A stretch of 64,000 nt of DNA from Rhodanobacter sp. OK091 (GTDB taxonomy: Bacteria; Pseudomonadota; Gammaproteobacteria; Xanthomonadales; Rhodanobacteraceae). Made by a program: the position numbers and the translations under genes. The notes under the pieces are model-generated. The model ran no database searches and was not told where the DNA came from. It saw only the letters and a program-made list of their open reading frames with translations. Shown here piece by piece: positions 8,354 through 17,535 of the stretch (positions are counted from its first letter, which is position 1; each line of letters opens with the position of its first letter). Where the stretch lies: the NCBI RefSeq assembly GCF_900142825.1, contig NZ_FRCH01000005.1, positions 109,533 to 173,532 of the forward strand, written 5' to 3'.

Positions 8354-9790
8354 ATGCACATCGGTATCGATTTCGGCACCAGCTACTCGGCTGCCGCAGC
8401 CATCATCGACGGCGAACTGACTTTGGTGCGTTTCGGCGACACCGAGCAGTTCCGCACGGCGGTGTTTTTCCCCGAACGGGTGCCGGACCCCAACGACTTC
8501 GCGCTGACTCCCACGCTGGAAGCGCAACTGGAGGCCGAACTTCGCCTGACCAGGACCCGTCAACGCCAGCAGGCCGCGGCGGCCGCCGCGCGCGGGCAGG
8601 CGCCGGCGTCGCGCGGCGAAGACGAGCTGCGCCGCGAAGCGCTGCGCGTGGTGCGTCGGCAGTGGATGGAAGAGCAGACCCGGACGGCCACAGCCTCGGT
8701 AGCCAGTTTCCAGCACGCGCTGTTCGGGGAGGAAGCGGTAGAAGGCTATCTGGAAAGCGGCGGTGGCAACCTGATCGAATCGCCCAAGTCGATGTTCGGC
8801 TATCGGCTGGACCCGCAAGTACGCAAAGTGATCGTGCACATCGCCACGCACATCCTCGAACACATCCGCCTCACCGCAAGCCGCCAGTTCGGCGTGCCGG
8901 TGCGCGGTGCGGTAATCGGGCGACCGGTGGAATTTCGCAGCTCGATGGGCGCGCAAGGCTCGGCACAGGCGATCGAGATACTGCGCGAGGCGGCTGCCGT
9001 GGCCGGCTTCGACCAAGTGACATTTCTGGAAGAACCGGCCGCCGCCGCGATGCACTACCACCAAAGCTTGCAGCAGCGGCAGTACGCGTTGATCGTCGAC
9101 ATCGGCGGTGGCACCACCGACGTGGCCCACGCCCGACTCGGCGGCGGCGAAGCCGCGCGGATCGCGCGCAGTTGGGGCCTGCCCAGGGGCGGCACCGACC
9201 TCGACGTCGGCGTCAGCCTGCACAGCTTCATGCCACAGCTGGGCAAGGATCAGATCAGCATGCCCGCGCATCGATTCGTGGATGCCGCCAGCGTGCACAA
9301 CCTGCCCAAGCAGCGCGAGTTCCGCCAGCAAAACTATGGCCTCATCGACGAGCCGTACGGCGCGCGACTTCGCGCATTGCAGGAGCCCGGTGCTACCACC
9401 CGGCTCAACCAGACGGCCGAACGCAGCAAGATCGCCTTGAGCACGTCTCCGAGCCATCGTGCCGAGCTGGACTTCATCGAGCATGGCCTCGCGGTCGAAC
9501 TCGACAGCGAAGATTTCCGCGACGCCATCGCCCCGTTTCTCGGCCAGATGGAGCGCACCCTCGCGACCGTGCGCAGCGACCTCGACGAACTCCCCGCCAG
9601 CGTCTTCCTCACCGGCGGCACGTCCCGCTCACCGCAGGTGAAGGCACGCGTACAAGCCTGCTTCCCGGAGATTCCGCTGGTGCAGGGCGATCCCTCGCTG
9701 GGCGTGGTGTCGGGGTTGGCGGTGGCCGCGAGCGAAGCGGATCGCCAGGCCGCGCCGAACTTTGCACCGAACTCATCCGGGCCAACATGA
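8354..9790 (+). CDS. Hsp70-like ATPase (YegD-type)
   Basis: Actin-fold chaperone-like ATPase of 478 residues, close to YegD in length. It shows the phosphate-1 loop at the N-terminus (MHIGIDFGTSYSA), the hydrophobic hinge segment VTFLEEPAAAAMHY, phosphate-2 loop VDIGGGTTDV and adenosine loop VFLTGGTSRSPQV. An Ala/Arg-rich stretch near residues 65-90 is specific to this subgroup. The classical substrate-binding domain of DnaK is missing. The ATG at 8354 is chosen because 55 upstream residues in the open frame show no similarity; a CATAAT -10-like box lies at 8317-8322. Confidence 0.9.
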   Translation: MHIGIDFGTSYSAAAAIIDGELTLVRFGDTEQFRTAVFFPERVPDPNDFALTPTLEAQLEAELRLTRTRQRQQAAAAAARGQAPASRGEDELRREALRVVRRQWMEEQTRTATASVASFQHALFGEEAVEGYLESGGGNLIESPKSMFGYRLDPQVRKVIVHIATHILEHIRLTASRQFGVPVRGAVIGRPVEFRSSMGAQGSAQAIEILREAAAVAGFDQVTFLEEPAAAAMHYHQSLQQRQYALIVDIGGGTTDVAHARLGGGEAARIARSWGLPRGGTDLDVGVSLHSFMPQLGKDQISMPAHRFVDAASVHNLPKQREFRQQNYGLIDEPYGARLRALQEPGATTRLNQTAERSKIALSTSPSHRAELDFIEHGLAVELDSEDFRDAIAPFLGQMERTLATVRSDLDELPASVFLTGGTSRSPQVKARVQACFPEIPLVQGDPSLGVVSGLAVAASEADRQAAPNFAPNSSGPT

Positions 9791-9827
9791 GCTGGTGCGG
9801 AATAAATGCCATTGATCCATGCTGACC

Positions 9828-9855
9828 CCAAGGGCGGCATCGCTGCCGCCCTTGG
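9828..9855. terminator. Bidirectional hairpin between convergent genes
   Basis: A perfect 12-bp inverted repeat (9828-9839 with 9844-9855, arms CCAAGGGCGGCA/TGCCGCCCTTGG, loop TCGC) sits between the convergent Hsp70-like and DUF2846 genes. There is no long T tract, so it may act as a weak terminator or mRNA 3' end protector. Confidence 0.6.
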
Positions 9856-9912
9856 TGTATGAGTCAGTAGCCGGCGAGCATCATGTTCCCGCCTGTGGCC
9901 ATACCGCTGCGC

Positions 9913-10350
9913 TTACTCGATCAATGTCGATTCCTGCACTCCGGCCCGCCCCTTCTTTTCATCGACGACATGCAACGCCGAACCGGCGGCGAACATACCC
10001 ATCTTCACCTCTTGCCATACGTAATACAGCTGTCCGGCCACCATATCGATGGTGACCGATGAGTCCTTCTCCGTCTTCGACGTGATGGTGTGCGATCCCG
10101 GTGGAAGCTGTTTCACGACATATGTCTTGGACGCGGTATCGCCTACCGACATATTGTCGATCAGCAAAGGCATCTTGATCGCCGAGCCAAAGACTTCGTT
10201 GCGGTAGATATAGACCGTTGCCTTGTCCGTAACCGGAGTGAACTGCTTCGCCTGGGTGTCAGCGCTCTTGCTGGCCATGGGCACGCTTGCGCAACCCGAC
10301 ATGACCAGTACGCCCGCCAACACCGTTGCCGCCAATAGTTTTCTAAACAT
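9913..10350 (-). CDS. DUF2846 lipoprotein
   Basis: Small envelope lipoprotein (145 aa). The signal peptide ends at the lipobox MSGC, with Cys at residue 19. The mature part contains the DUF2846 pattern: ATVYIYRNEVFG near residue 45, PPGSHTI near 83 and GQLYYVWQEV near 107. The role of this family is unknown. It stands alone, convergent with the Hsp70-like gene. The long upstream gap (10351-10635) contains no further gene that I can support. Confidence 0.88.
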   Translation of the reverse strand: MFRKLLAATVLAGVLVMSGCASVPMASKSADTQAKQFTPVTDKATVYIYRNEVFGSAIKMPLLIDNMSVGDTASKTYVVKQLPPGSHTITSKTEKDSSVTIDMVAGQLYYVWQEVKMGMFAAGSALHVVDEKKGRAGVQESTLIE

Positions 10351-10635
10351 GTTTCCCCCTGTTGAGTATGGATTCCCTTGCCCCGCACACCTTCACTCAC
10401 ACGGAAGGCATGCGACAGGCGCACAGCGTCCATGCGATGGAGATCCCAGCGGGGTACGACTCACCGTCCCAAGCCCCGGACGGTGACGTGATGTTTGCAT
10501 GACTATCCGCGCAAAAGCGATGGCTCGCAGAGCGAAACATCTTACGGATTGATGGCAATCGGGAATCGACTCCTAGAGCGGATCGGACTCGTACGCCCGC
10601 GCTTTAATGACGGCCCTTTGTTGGCGACCAAACCG

Positions 10636-10857
10636 TCACGCGGCATCCGTCCATGTCGACTCGATATCGACTTTCACCGCCTCATCGACAGCCTCGGCGG
10701 GAATACCGAGCATGCCGTGGACGCAGCCGTGACGCATGCCGGCGTAGTCGCCTTTATGGCGAAAAGTCGCTGTCCAGTTGATGCGGCCTGCGCTCGCCGG
10801 CTGGTAGTCCGCTTCGTAGGTGAATCCATTGCTGGTCTTGCCGGAGACATTGCTCAT
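10636..10857 (-). CDS. Small hypothetical protein (73 aa)
   Basis: A 73-residue cytoplasmic protein starting MSNVSGKTSNGFTYEADYQ, with GRINWTATFRHKGDY in the middle. I do not recognise a family. The first 34 residues of the longer open frame are discarded: they are Arg-rich and not protein-like, and the internal Met is preceded by a GGCTTCCGCC-type context without a clear ribosome binding site. The flanking stretches 10351-10635 and 10858-11105 show no other gene. Confidence 0.55.
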   Translation of the reverse strand: MSNVSGKTSNGFTYEADYQPASAGRINWTATFRHKGDYAGMRHGCVHGMLGIPAEAVDEAVKVDIESTWTDAA

Positions 10858-11105
10858 GGCGGAAGCCTCTTGGCGTGATCGTTCCCACAGCATAGGCCTT
10901 TGTCGGCGCAAATAGCGCCTGCTGGCAAAACTGCGCGACAACCATAAGGGCGACCTCACTTTCCATGAGGCGATAAACCGAGGGTAACTTTTTCCTTATC
11001 CCGACGAATGAATGGAAGACCGACGCCATCCCGGTCAGCTGGAAGCACTGCAGGACGACTCCCTAGCGGGTCGTCATTCCGAATCGTTCAATCGAGGATA
11101 CGCAT

Positions 11106-12158
11106 ATGAAAAAATCAGCCTGTGGCATGGGTTTGCTTTCGCTGTTCATCGCCGGCGCCGTGGCTGCGCAGAGCGCTTCGCCATCGAGCGACGGACAAGC
11201 GCTGATCGTGACCGCGTCGAATACGACGCACAACCAGCTCATGATCTACAACGCGACAGGGGCTCTGCTCGAACAGTTTGCTACGGGCGGAGCGGGAGGC
11301 GTCCGTGGCAACGCTGGCGGCATCGCCCAGAATCATGATCGACTGGCCGTAGTCAATTTCGGCTCGGGCAACGTGTCGATTTTCGACAAGGACTTCGATC
11401 ACCCAGGCTTGCGCTATGAGAAGCTTGTTCCGGCCGTCGCAAATCCCGTAAGCGTCGCGTTCGGCAACGATCACCTGTACATCCTGACCACGTCCTATAT
11501 CGAATCGCATCGGATCGATCGTTACGGTGTGGACCCGAGGGCGGATGGCGAGGCCAGGCTGGTCATCGGCGATGGCTCCGCCGCTCAAGTGGGAACGTTG
11601 CAGGGTCAGCTGATCATCAGCGAAAAGAGCAATGCGATTGAAACTGTCAACCTCGACGGTAACGGCGCGGTCACCGGCTCGACCACGCTTGTCGCCAACA
11701 TTCCCGCCAACATCAATGCGCCGTTCGGCCTGGCTACGCGCGGCAACGACGCCTATGTGACGATCGCCCACGCAAACGAGATCAGCCTGGTTCGAAACAA
11801 CACGGTGCTGGCTGTTACCGGTTCGGGCACCCAATCCGCACCCTGCTGGGTGACGCTGGATGGACCGTTCCTGTTTTCCGCCAATTCACCGAGCAAGTCG
11901 GTGTCGCGATATGCCGTTTACGGCGAAAAAATCATTCAGGACGCGGCGGTTGTCGCGAGCTTCCATGGCAGCCCGACCGACATCGCTTACCGCAGCAATC
12001 TGGCCGCGGTGATCGACGCCGACGGCAGCGTCTCGCATGTCTCCATTTTCGACGTCGACGAGGATGGCAATTTCAGCCTGAAGGGACTGGCGACCATCAA
12101 CAACACCGCCACGAACGGCATCGCCATCGTGCGCGGGGACCGCGATGCGCATCGGTGA
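11106..12158 (+). CDS. Exported beta-propeller-like protein
   Basis: A 350-residue periplasmic or secreted protein with a Sec signal peptide (cleavage near AVAAQ, residue 21). Repeated units of about 45-50 residues with patterns such as DRLAVVNFGSGNVSIFD, NDHLYILTTS, NDAYVTIAHAN and GPFLFSANSPSKSVSRY suggest a seven-bladed beta-propeller of the lactonase/YncE kind. No catalytic assignment is possible. The ribosome binding site GAGGA lies 7 bases upstream. It is monocistronic; a REP-type hairpin follows at 12198. Confidence 0.8.
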   Translation: MKKSACGMGLLSLFIAGAVAAQSASPSSDGQALIVTASNTTHNQLMIYNATGALLEQFATGGAGGVRGNAGGIAQNHDRLAVVNFGSGNVSIFDKDFDHPGLRYEKLVPAVANPVSVAFGNDHLYILTTSYIESHRIDRYGVDPRADGEARLVIGDGSAAQVGTLQGQLIISEKSNAIETVNLDGNGAVTGSTTLVANIPANINAPFGLATRGNDAYVTIAHANEISLVRNNTVLAVTGSGTQSAPCWVTLDGPFLFSANSPSKSVSRYAVYGEKIIQDAAVVASFHGSPTDIAYRSNLAAVIDADGSVSHVSIFDVDEDGNFSLKGLATINNTATNGIAIVRGDRDAHR

Positions 12159-12197
12159 TATTTGATGTTGCGGGAAAGAGTAGAACCCAAAAAAGCC

Positions 12198-12248
12198 GCT
12201 CGTCATCCCAGCTTCACTGATGTAAACCGCATCGCTGGGATGACGAGC
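12198..12248. repeat. REP-type palindrome (CGTCATCCCAGC family)
   Basis: A perfect 15-bp inverted repeat (12198-12212 with 12234-12248, arm GCTCGTCATCCCAGC) with a 21-base loop between convergent genes. The arm shares CGTCATCCCAGC with the elements at 35553 and 37427, so this is one copy of a dispersed repeat family. It may double as a transcription terminator or mRNA stabiliser. Confidence 0.85.
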
Positions 12249-12286
12249 AATAGCCAGTTTTTTGAGGCTCCCGTGGGAATGAAGCG

Positions 12287-12808
12287 TTACCCGGCATCGA
12301 TCTTTCCCAGCGATGTATGGCCCGCCGCGACATCGAGCGCCTGCAGCGAGACGGTTTTTCTGCCGCTGTCGAGTTGCTGGCGGCCGATTTCGCGGAAGCC
12401 CAGCTTGGCGTGGAACCGCTCGGACGCCGGGTTGGGCGGTTCGATATCGAACTCGCAGGTGATCAACGGCACGTCATCGCGCGACGCCCGCGCGTACACG
12501 TCGCGATAGAGCCGGCTGCCCGCACCCCGCGCCTGCATGTCGCCAGCCACCACCACGCGATCCACGTACAGAAAGCGCGCATGGCGCTGCGAAAACCATT
12601 GGTAGTTCGGACTGTCGTAGTCCGCCCCTTCGCGGAACGCGAGCAGGAACGCAGCGATCCGACCGTCCTGTTCGATCACGCGGTGCAGCGCCGCCTGCGC
12701 ATGCAACCTCGCGAGACGCTCGCCGTCGAGCGGACTGAGCACGGCCACGAAGGCCTCGTTGAGCGCGAGAATGGCGGCAAAATCGGCGGGTGTGGCGTCT
12801 CGAAGCAT
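12287..12808 (-). CDS. GNAT-family N-acetyltransferase
   Basis: Acetyl-CoA-dependent N-acetyltransferase, 173 residues, single GNAT domain. It has the beta4/alpha3 acetyl-CoA region (FLYVDRVVVAGDMQARGAGSRL, with pyrophosphate-loop variant QARGAGS) and a late NPASERFHAKLGFREIGRQ segment typical of motif B. The substrate is unknown. It is convergent with the propeller gene. Confidence 0.88.
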   Translation of the reverse strand: MLRDATPADFAAILALNEAFVAVLSPLDGERLARLHAQAALHRVIEQDGRIAAFLLAFREGADYDSPNYQWFSQRHARFLYVDRVVVAGDMQARGAGSRLYRDVYARASRDDVPLITCEFDIEPPNPASERFHAKLGFREIGRQQLDSGRKTVSLQALDVAAGHTSLGKIDAG

Positions 12809-12990
12809 CAGGCGGCTTTCCTACATCGGACAAGGTGGGAGGAATACGCATTCTGACTCCCTGCTTTGAATTCGGCACCTGGTCGACATCGAGGCCTGCA
12901 CGGAGGTGGGCGTCTCTGATCGTCGGGGGTAACATCGGTTAGTGTCGTTGCTTCCCCCATTGCCATTGTTCCGAAACGCAGGCCCGTCTC

Positions 12991-14643
12991 ATGAAAACAT
13001 TCCAGCGATTCGCACTGACCGCGCTTTCATTCCTGCTGGTAGCCACGACATCGGCGAGGACCCAGCCCGACCCGTCGAAGACACGCGCGTATATCGATCA
13101 CGCCTGGGACACGCTCACGCGATCGATGGACGATTGCTCGTCGCTGAGCGACAGCAAGATAAAAACCCAGCCGGTGCTGTACCTGCCGGCAGATCTGCCG
13201 ACGCCACCGGACCTGGCCGGGATCGCCAAACATTGCCGCGTCGACGTGCATGTGCTGCCACGCGCCATCGGCGAACTCGGCGATATCTCGCCCACCCAGT
13301 TGCCCAAGCAGGGGCTGCTCTATCTGCCGCATCCGTACGTGGTGCCCGGCGGGTTCTTCAACGAGATGTACGGCTGGGACAGTTATTTCATCGTGCTCGG
13401 TCTGGTGGCGGATCATCGCGAGACGCTGGCGCGCGGCATGGTCGACAACGCGCTGTTCGAGGTCAAGTATTACGGTGCGGTGCTCAACGCCAACCGCACG
13501 TACTACCTCACCCGATCGCAGCCGCCGTTCCTGAGCTCGATGATGCGTGCAGTGCTCGACGATCCGGACAGCTTCCACGACAAGGCCGAGGCGCGCGCAT
13601 GGCTCAAGCGGGCGTATCCGCTGGCCGTGCGCGACTACTCGACCTGGACGCGCAAGGAGCATCTCGCGGGCGACACGGGCCTTTCGCGCTATTACGATTA
13701 CGGCGGCACCAGCCCGGTGCTGGAGATGCACGACAGCAGTTATTTTCGCGGTGTGATCAAGTGGCTGATGGCGCATCCGACGAAGGATTCCGGCTATCTG
13801 GTCAAGGCCTCGGAGCACCCCGACGATGCGGAAGCCGCACGCCTGAAAACCACCAGTTGCGACGTACGCGCCTCGACGGTATGCGCGGGGGCGTGGACCG
13901 GCGGCTACCGCCTCAGCGCCGACTATTACCTGGGCGATCGCGCGATGCGCGAGTCGGGCTTCGACACCTCGTTCCGGGTCGGTCCGTTCGGCGGTTCCAC
14001 CCATCAGTACGCCACGGTGGACCTGAACAGCCTGATGTACCGCTATGAACGCGACTTGCACGATTTCGCCGTGCAGCTTGGGCTCGATGCGGATGCCAGC
14101 CACTGGGCCAGCGCCGCCGAGGCGCGGCACCGGGCGATCGACAAGTACCTGTGGCGCCCCGACCAGGGCATGTACATGGATTACGACTTCGTCACCGGCA
14201 AGCCGTCCGACTATCACTTCGTCGCGACGTTCTACCCGCTGTGGGCCGGCCTGGCCTCGCCTCAGCAAGCCGCTTCACTGCGCGGCAAACTTGCCTTGTT
14301 CGAGCGAATGGGCGGCCTGCAGACCAGCGACCGCGAGAGCGGTGCGCAATGGGATGCGCCGTTCGGCTGGGCTCCGACCAACTGGCTGGCCATTTCCGGC
14401 CTGGATGCCTACGGCTTCCACCAGGAAGCGGGTCGCATCGCGCATGAATTCAACGGCACCATCGACCGCAGTCTCGCTGCCGACGGCACCATCCGCGAAA
14501 AATACAACATGGTCAGCGGCAACGCCGACGTCAAGATCAGCGCCGGTTACAAGGACAACGTGATCGGCTTCGGCTGGACCAATGGCGTGTATCTGAAACT
14601 GCAGCAATTGCTGGGCGACCCGAAGCCGCGGTCGACGCCATAG
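12991..14643 (+). CDS. treA: Periplasmic alpha,alpha-trehalase (GH37)
   Basis: Hydrolyses trehalose to two glucose molecules in the periplasm. The 550-residue protein has a Sec signal peptide (about residues 1-22) and both trehalase signatures: PGGFFNEMYGWDSY (119-132) and QWDAPFGWAP (453-462). The likely catalytic acid is Asp325 in ESGFDTS and the base Glu503 in REKYNM, by comparison with E. coli TreA. The stretch before Asp325 (about 280-320) contains two cysteines and differs from the enterobacterial enzyme. The transcript is ended by a strong hairpin 40 bases after the stop. No regulator or partner gene adjoins it. Confidence 0.93.
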   Translation: MKTFQRFALTALSFLLVATTSARTQPDPSKTRAYIDHAWDTLTRSMDDCSSLSDSKIKTQPVLYLPADLPTPPDLAGIAKHCRVDVHVLPRAIGELGDISPTQLPKQGLLYLPHPYVVPGGFFNEMYGWDSYFIVLGLVADHRETLARGMVDNALFEVKYYGAVLNANRTYYLTRSQPPFLSSMMRAVLDDPDSFHDKAEARAWLKRAYPLAVRDYSTWTRKEHLAGDTGLSRYYDYGGTSPVLEMHDSSYFRGVIKWLMAHPTKDSGYLVKASEHPDDAEAARLKTTSCDVRASTVCAGAWTGGYRLSADYYLGDRAMRESGFDTSFRVGPFGGSTHQYATVDLNSLMYRYERDLHDFAVQLGLDADASHWASAAEARHRAIDKYLWRPDQGMYMDYDFVTGKPSDYHFVATFYPLWAGLASPQQAASLRGKLALFERMGGLQTSDRESGAQWDAPFGWAPTNWLAISGLDAYGFHQEAGRIAHEFNGTIDRSLAADGTIREKYNMVSGNADVKISAGYKDNVIGFGWTNGVYLKLQQLLGDPKPRSTP

Positions 14644-14680
14644 CTCGCCATCGAGCGAAACCACCCAGCATTGAGGACCA

Positions 14681-14724
14681 GCCACCCATCGACGCGCCAT
14701 GCGTCGATGGGTGGCCGCTGCTTT
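14681..14724 (+). terminator. Terminator after trehalase gene
   Basis: A perfect 15-bp stem (14681-14695 with 14701-14715, arm GCCACCCATCGACGC) with a five-base loop is followed by GCTGCTTTT. It lies 38 bases after the trehalase stop codon and fits a rho-independent terminator with a short T run. Confidence 0.8.
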
Positions 14725-14827
14725 TCCTGTGAACGGCTTGACCCTGCCGAAAGCACACCGTGCTCTTCGCCGTCATCCTTCAGCAACGCACAGACAGATC
14801 CGCGACGGCGAATGGCTATGCTTCGAC

Positions 14828-15286
14828 CTAATTCCCCGCCGTGGTGTGAATCCTTTTCTTCTCGTAGTTGATCATCAGCAGATTGGCCAAGGCGTAATTC
14901 TTGGCGCTGAGAGCGGACTGGAGCATGGTTGCGATCTCCGCGTCGCTCTTGCCGGTCAGCGATGAGGCGCGATCGAGACTGTTATCGCTGACCCGATAGG
15001 CCGATGCAACCGTCGCAGCATCTTTCGCAGACATGCCGAAGTGCTGCCAAACTTCGGTCAAATGCGCCCGGACCTTGGGCAGATCGGACATCGCCTTGGC
15101 CGAGCGTCGGTCGTAGTCGTGCTCCCAATTATTGTCAGAAGCTTCGCTCCGGCTGTAAGCCTGTGCCTGCTGTTGCATCTGCATATCGTGAGACGGTGCT
15201 TCATCCGGCTGATGTTGCTGGGCCAGAGAAGTACCGGCATAAGCAAGAGCAAGCAGCGCCAAACAAACTAGTTTTCCACGAAGCAT
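14828..15286 (-). CDS. Small exported hypothetical protein
   Basis: A 152-residue secreted protein. Starting at MLRGKLVCLALLALAYAG it has a clear Sec signal peptide with cleavage after SLAQ. The mature part is Gln/Met-rich at first (HDMQMQQQAQAYS) and then helical, with a segment VRAHLTEVWQHFGMSAKDAATVASAYR. I do not recognise a family. The long upstream extension of the open frame (to 15481) lacks protein-like features. The gene reads toward the trehalase terminator. Confidence 0.72.
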   Translation of the reverse strand: MLRGKLVCLALLALAYAGTSLAQQHQPDEAPSHDMQMQQQAQAYSRSEASDNNWEHDYDRRSAKAMSDLPKVRAHLTEVWQHFGMSAKDAATVASAYRVSDNSLDRASSLTGKSDAEIATMLQSALSAKNYALANLLMINYEKKRIHTTAGN

Positions 15287-15511
15287 TGTGCACCTCCATT
15301 TATCGTGTCTCGCCTTGCTTCCAGGGCGTGTCGAAATCAAACGGCAAGCCCCGTTACCCAGCCACGGCCCTGCACTATTGCTCGCCTGCAGCGGGTCCCC
15401 TTCCCACCTTATTACACTCCCACTTTGCCGCGAAGACCAGTCACACAGCAGATCAAGGAGCCGAGTGATCTGATTTGGCAAAGATCCTGTTTCCTGTGAA
15501 GCACGCAGCAG

Positions 15512-16030
15512 TCAGCCGGCCGGATTCAGCCGAAGCACATAGCGCTCCTCGCCATAGAACACACCATCGATCTGCAACGCGTCCGGCTCCACCCCATAGC
15601 TTGCGAAACCGATCGACTGGTACAACGCCCGGGCTTCCTTGTTCGTCACGTTGACGCCGAGCCGGATCTGGCGGACGCCGGCGATGGATCGGACGTGCGC
15701 CACCGCCGCCATCAGCAGCGCGCGGCCGAATCCGCGACGGCGGAATGCCGGAGCGACATACATGCCGGCCAGCTCCACCCCATGGCGCAGCTTCTCCCGC
15801 TGCGGATGGACGACGGCAATGAATCCGGCCAGCTCATCCAGCTCGAAGATGCCCAACATGCGCATGGATCCGTCGGCAGCCGGAGTGATCCGGGCAGCCA
15901 CCTCATCCATGGATCGGCCAGCTTCGTCCACATGGCTTGCACTGAAAGCCGTCGGGCTTTCCTCCAGCGCCAGTAGCCGGAGCCTTTGATAGGCCGGGGC
16001 ATCAGCGGGTCCGAGCGACCTGACTTTCAT
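15512..16030 (-). CDS. GNAT-family N-acetyltransferase
   Basis: 172-residue acetyltransferase with the classical acetyl-CoA motif VAPAFRRRGFGRALL (motif A, Q/RxxGxG/A type: RRRGFG) near residues 93-107 and the late NKEARALYQSIGFASYG motif near 132-148. The N-terminal part PTAFSASHVDEAGRS resembles a common subgroup of uncharacterised GNATs. Substrate unknown. It lies downstream of, and on the same strand as, the AraC regulator gene, with a 62-base gap. Confidence 0.9.
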   Translation of the reverse strand: MKVRSLGPADAPAYQRLRLLALEESPTAFSASHVDEAGRSMDEVAARITPAADGSMRMLGIFELDELAGFIAVVHPQREKLRHGVELAGMYVAPAFRRRGFGRALLMAAVAHVRSIAGVRQIRLGVNVTNKEARALYQSIGFASYGVEPDALQIDGVFYGEERYVLRLNPAG

Positions 16031-16092
16031 TGGACTGACTCCTGATCAACCGGCATCGCAAATCGCCCTCTCTGGCTTCTTGGGTTTCATTT

Positions 16093-17019
16093 TCAATGAA
16101 CCTGATCCCTTTGCTTGCGATAGACAGCAGGACTCACGCCCTTGTGTCGCTCGAAGGCGCGGATGAAGGCCGACTCGGACAGGAAACCTACCATCTCGGC
16201 GACCTTGGCGATGCCGTCGCTGTCGCGTCGCAGGCGCACAGCAGCGGTGTCCATGCGCAACTGCACCAGCATATTTGCTGGCGTGGCCTGTGTGGCGCGC
16301 TCGAACAGGCGCAGGAAACTGGAGCGCGACATGTGGCAGGCACCAGCCAGGGTCTCCACCGTCAGCGGCTCGTGCAGACGAAGCAGCATGGCGGTGCAGG
16401 CAGGACGCAGACGCGGCTCGCGCAGCAAGCCAAGCACACCGTGCAATTCGTCGCTGCGGCTCCACCAATGGCGCAGCGCCAACACAAACAGGGCGGACGA
16501 CAACTGCCCGACCACGCTGCGCGCGCCGGGTGCGGCATCGTTGACTTCACGTCGCATCAACTCGATCAGCGGAGCCAACGAGGCCAGCGGCAAGCTGGCG
16601 TCGCCGGGCAGGTGCAACACACGCGGCAGCGACGCCAACAGAGTAGCGGCGCCGCCACCGAAGTCGATGCGGCCACAGAACATGTCCAAGGCGTGTTCGG
16701 CCTCGTCGCCCGCTTGCCACTTCAGCAGCGGATGGGTGCGCAGGCTGGCATTCGGGCGTGGCGCGTTCCACTCGTCCGGGCCGCCCGCCAGGATGTGGGC
16801 GTCGCCCGAAGGCAGCACGACGATGTCGCCCGCCGCCAGCTCGCGTGGTGTCTCGCCCGCCACGCGCAGATACGCTACTCCGCGCATGACCACATGGAAG
16901 CGTACGGTGCCCGGTGCTTCGGCGACATGCGGTACAGACCGGCGGCCGGACCATTGGCAACGCACATCGAGGTCGCCGCGAGCGGGGTGGCCGTCTAGTA
17001 GTTCGCTGAGCGTATCCAT
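16093..17019 (-). CDS. AraC-family regulator with cupin sensor
   Basis: 308-residue transcription factor. Residues about 1-185 form a cupin-type sensor of the AraC-binding (Cupin_6-like) type: VRFHVVMRGVAYLRV, LAAGDIVVLPSGDAHIL and the GRIDFGG...LPRVLHLPGD segment. The C-terminus (about 205-305) holds the double helix-turn-helix of AraC/XylS proteins (LTVETLAGACHMSRSSFLRLF and VAEMVGFLSESAFIRAFERHKGVSPAVYR). This subfamily often controls neighbouring oxidoreductase or AhpD-like genes. The DUF302 and AhpD-like genes lie directly upstream on the same strand (72-base gap), so autoregulated control of that cluster is likely. Confidence 0.9.
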   Translation of the reverse strand: MDTLSELLDGHPARGDLDVRCQWSGRRSVPHVAEAPGTVRFHVVMRGVAYLRVAGETPRELAAGDIVVLPSGDAHILAGGPDEWNAPRPNASLRTHPLLKWQAGDEAEHALDMFCGRIDFGGGAATLLASLPRVLHLPGDASLPLASLAPLIELMRREVNDAAPGARSVVGQLSSALFVLALRHWWSRSDELHGVLGLLREPRLRPACTAMLLRLHEPLTVETLAGACHMSRSSFLRLFERATQATPANMLVQLRMDTAAVRLRRDSDGIAKVAEMVGFLSESAFIRAFERHKGVSPAVYRKQRDQVH

Positions 17020-17091
17020 GGCGCCGGCATGATCGAATCGGGCGGCCAGCTTAGCGCACGCCCAACCCTGCCAAGCCGGGATGTGACGTGT

Positions 17092-17535
17092 TCACACTGG
17101 CGCTATCGGTGGCGCCACCGATGCCAGCAGGCGCGCGCTCATGGCGGCCAGTTCGTCGGCCAATGCATGCATGCCCGGATAACGATCGAGCTGGGCGCGC
17201 ACGTCCGCATGACGAACAGTGACGCTGCCGTCAGGCATCTGCAGCACGACCAGCTTCAGGGGGATTTCCACCACCGCTGCGGGATCTGCCGCCAAAAGGC
17301 GCACCACATAGCGTGGATGGAAGAACAGCAACTGTCGCGCCGGCGCGATGAGGTAGCCACCACGTCGCAACAACATCTGCGGATCGATTTCCTGGATCAG
17401 CCACAGATCCGCCGCCTCGATGCCCTGTTTCAGGCGCGCCAGCGTGCCCTCGAAATCGAGCGCCGAGGTCACCACCGCCTGGAACGGCGGCGATGACGCG
17501 GTGGCACTGGACACGGCTTGCAGCATGTCGGTCAT
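17092..17535 (-). CDS. DUF302-domain protein
   Basis: 147-residue cytoplasmic protein with a DUF302 fold: the pattern DFEGTLARLKQGIEAADLWLIQEIDPQ near residues 27-53, then LLFFHPRYVVRLLAADPAAVVEIPLKLVV. DUF302 proteins occur with redox and sulfur genes but the activity is not defined. The start codon overlaps the stop of the AhpD-like gene by four bases (ATGA), indicating translational coupling, and the AraC gene follows. The three genes probably form one operon. Confidence 0.88.
   Translation of the reverse strand: MTDMLQAVSSATASSPPFQAVVTSALDFEGTLARLKQGIEAADLWLIQEIDPQMLLRRGGYLIAPARQLLFFHPRYVVRLLAADPAAVVEIPLKLVVLQMPDGSVTVRHADVRAQLDRYPGMHALADELAAMSARLLASVAPPIAPV

Noticed and set aside
8077..9825. 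Long alternative frames on both strands over the Hsp70-like gene
   Set aside because: Arg/Pro-rich products without motifs; the frame at 8354-9790 has all Hsp70 phosphate-loop motifs.
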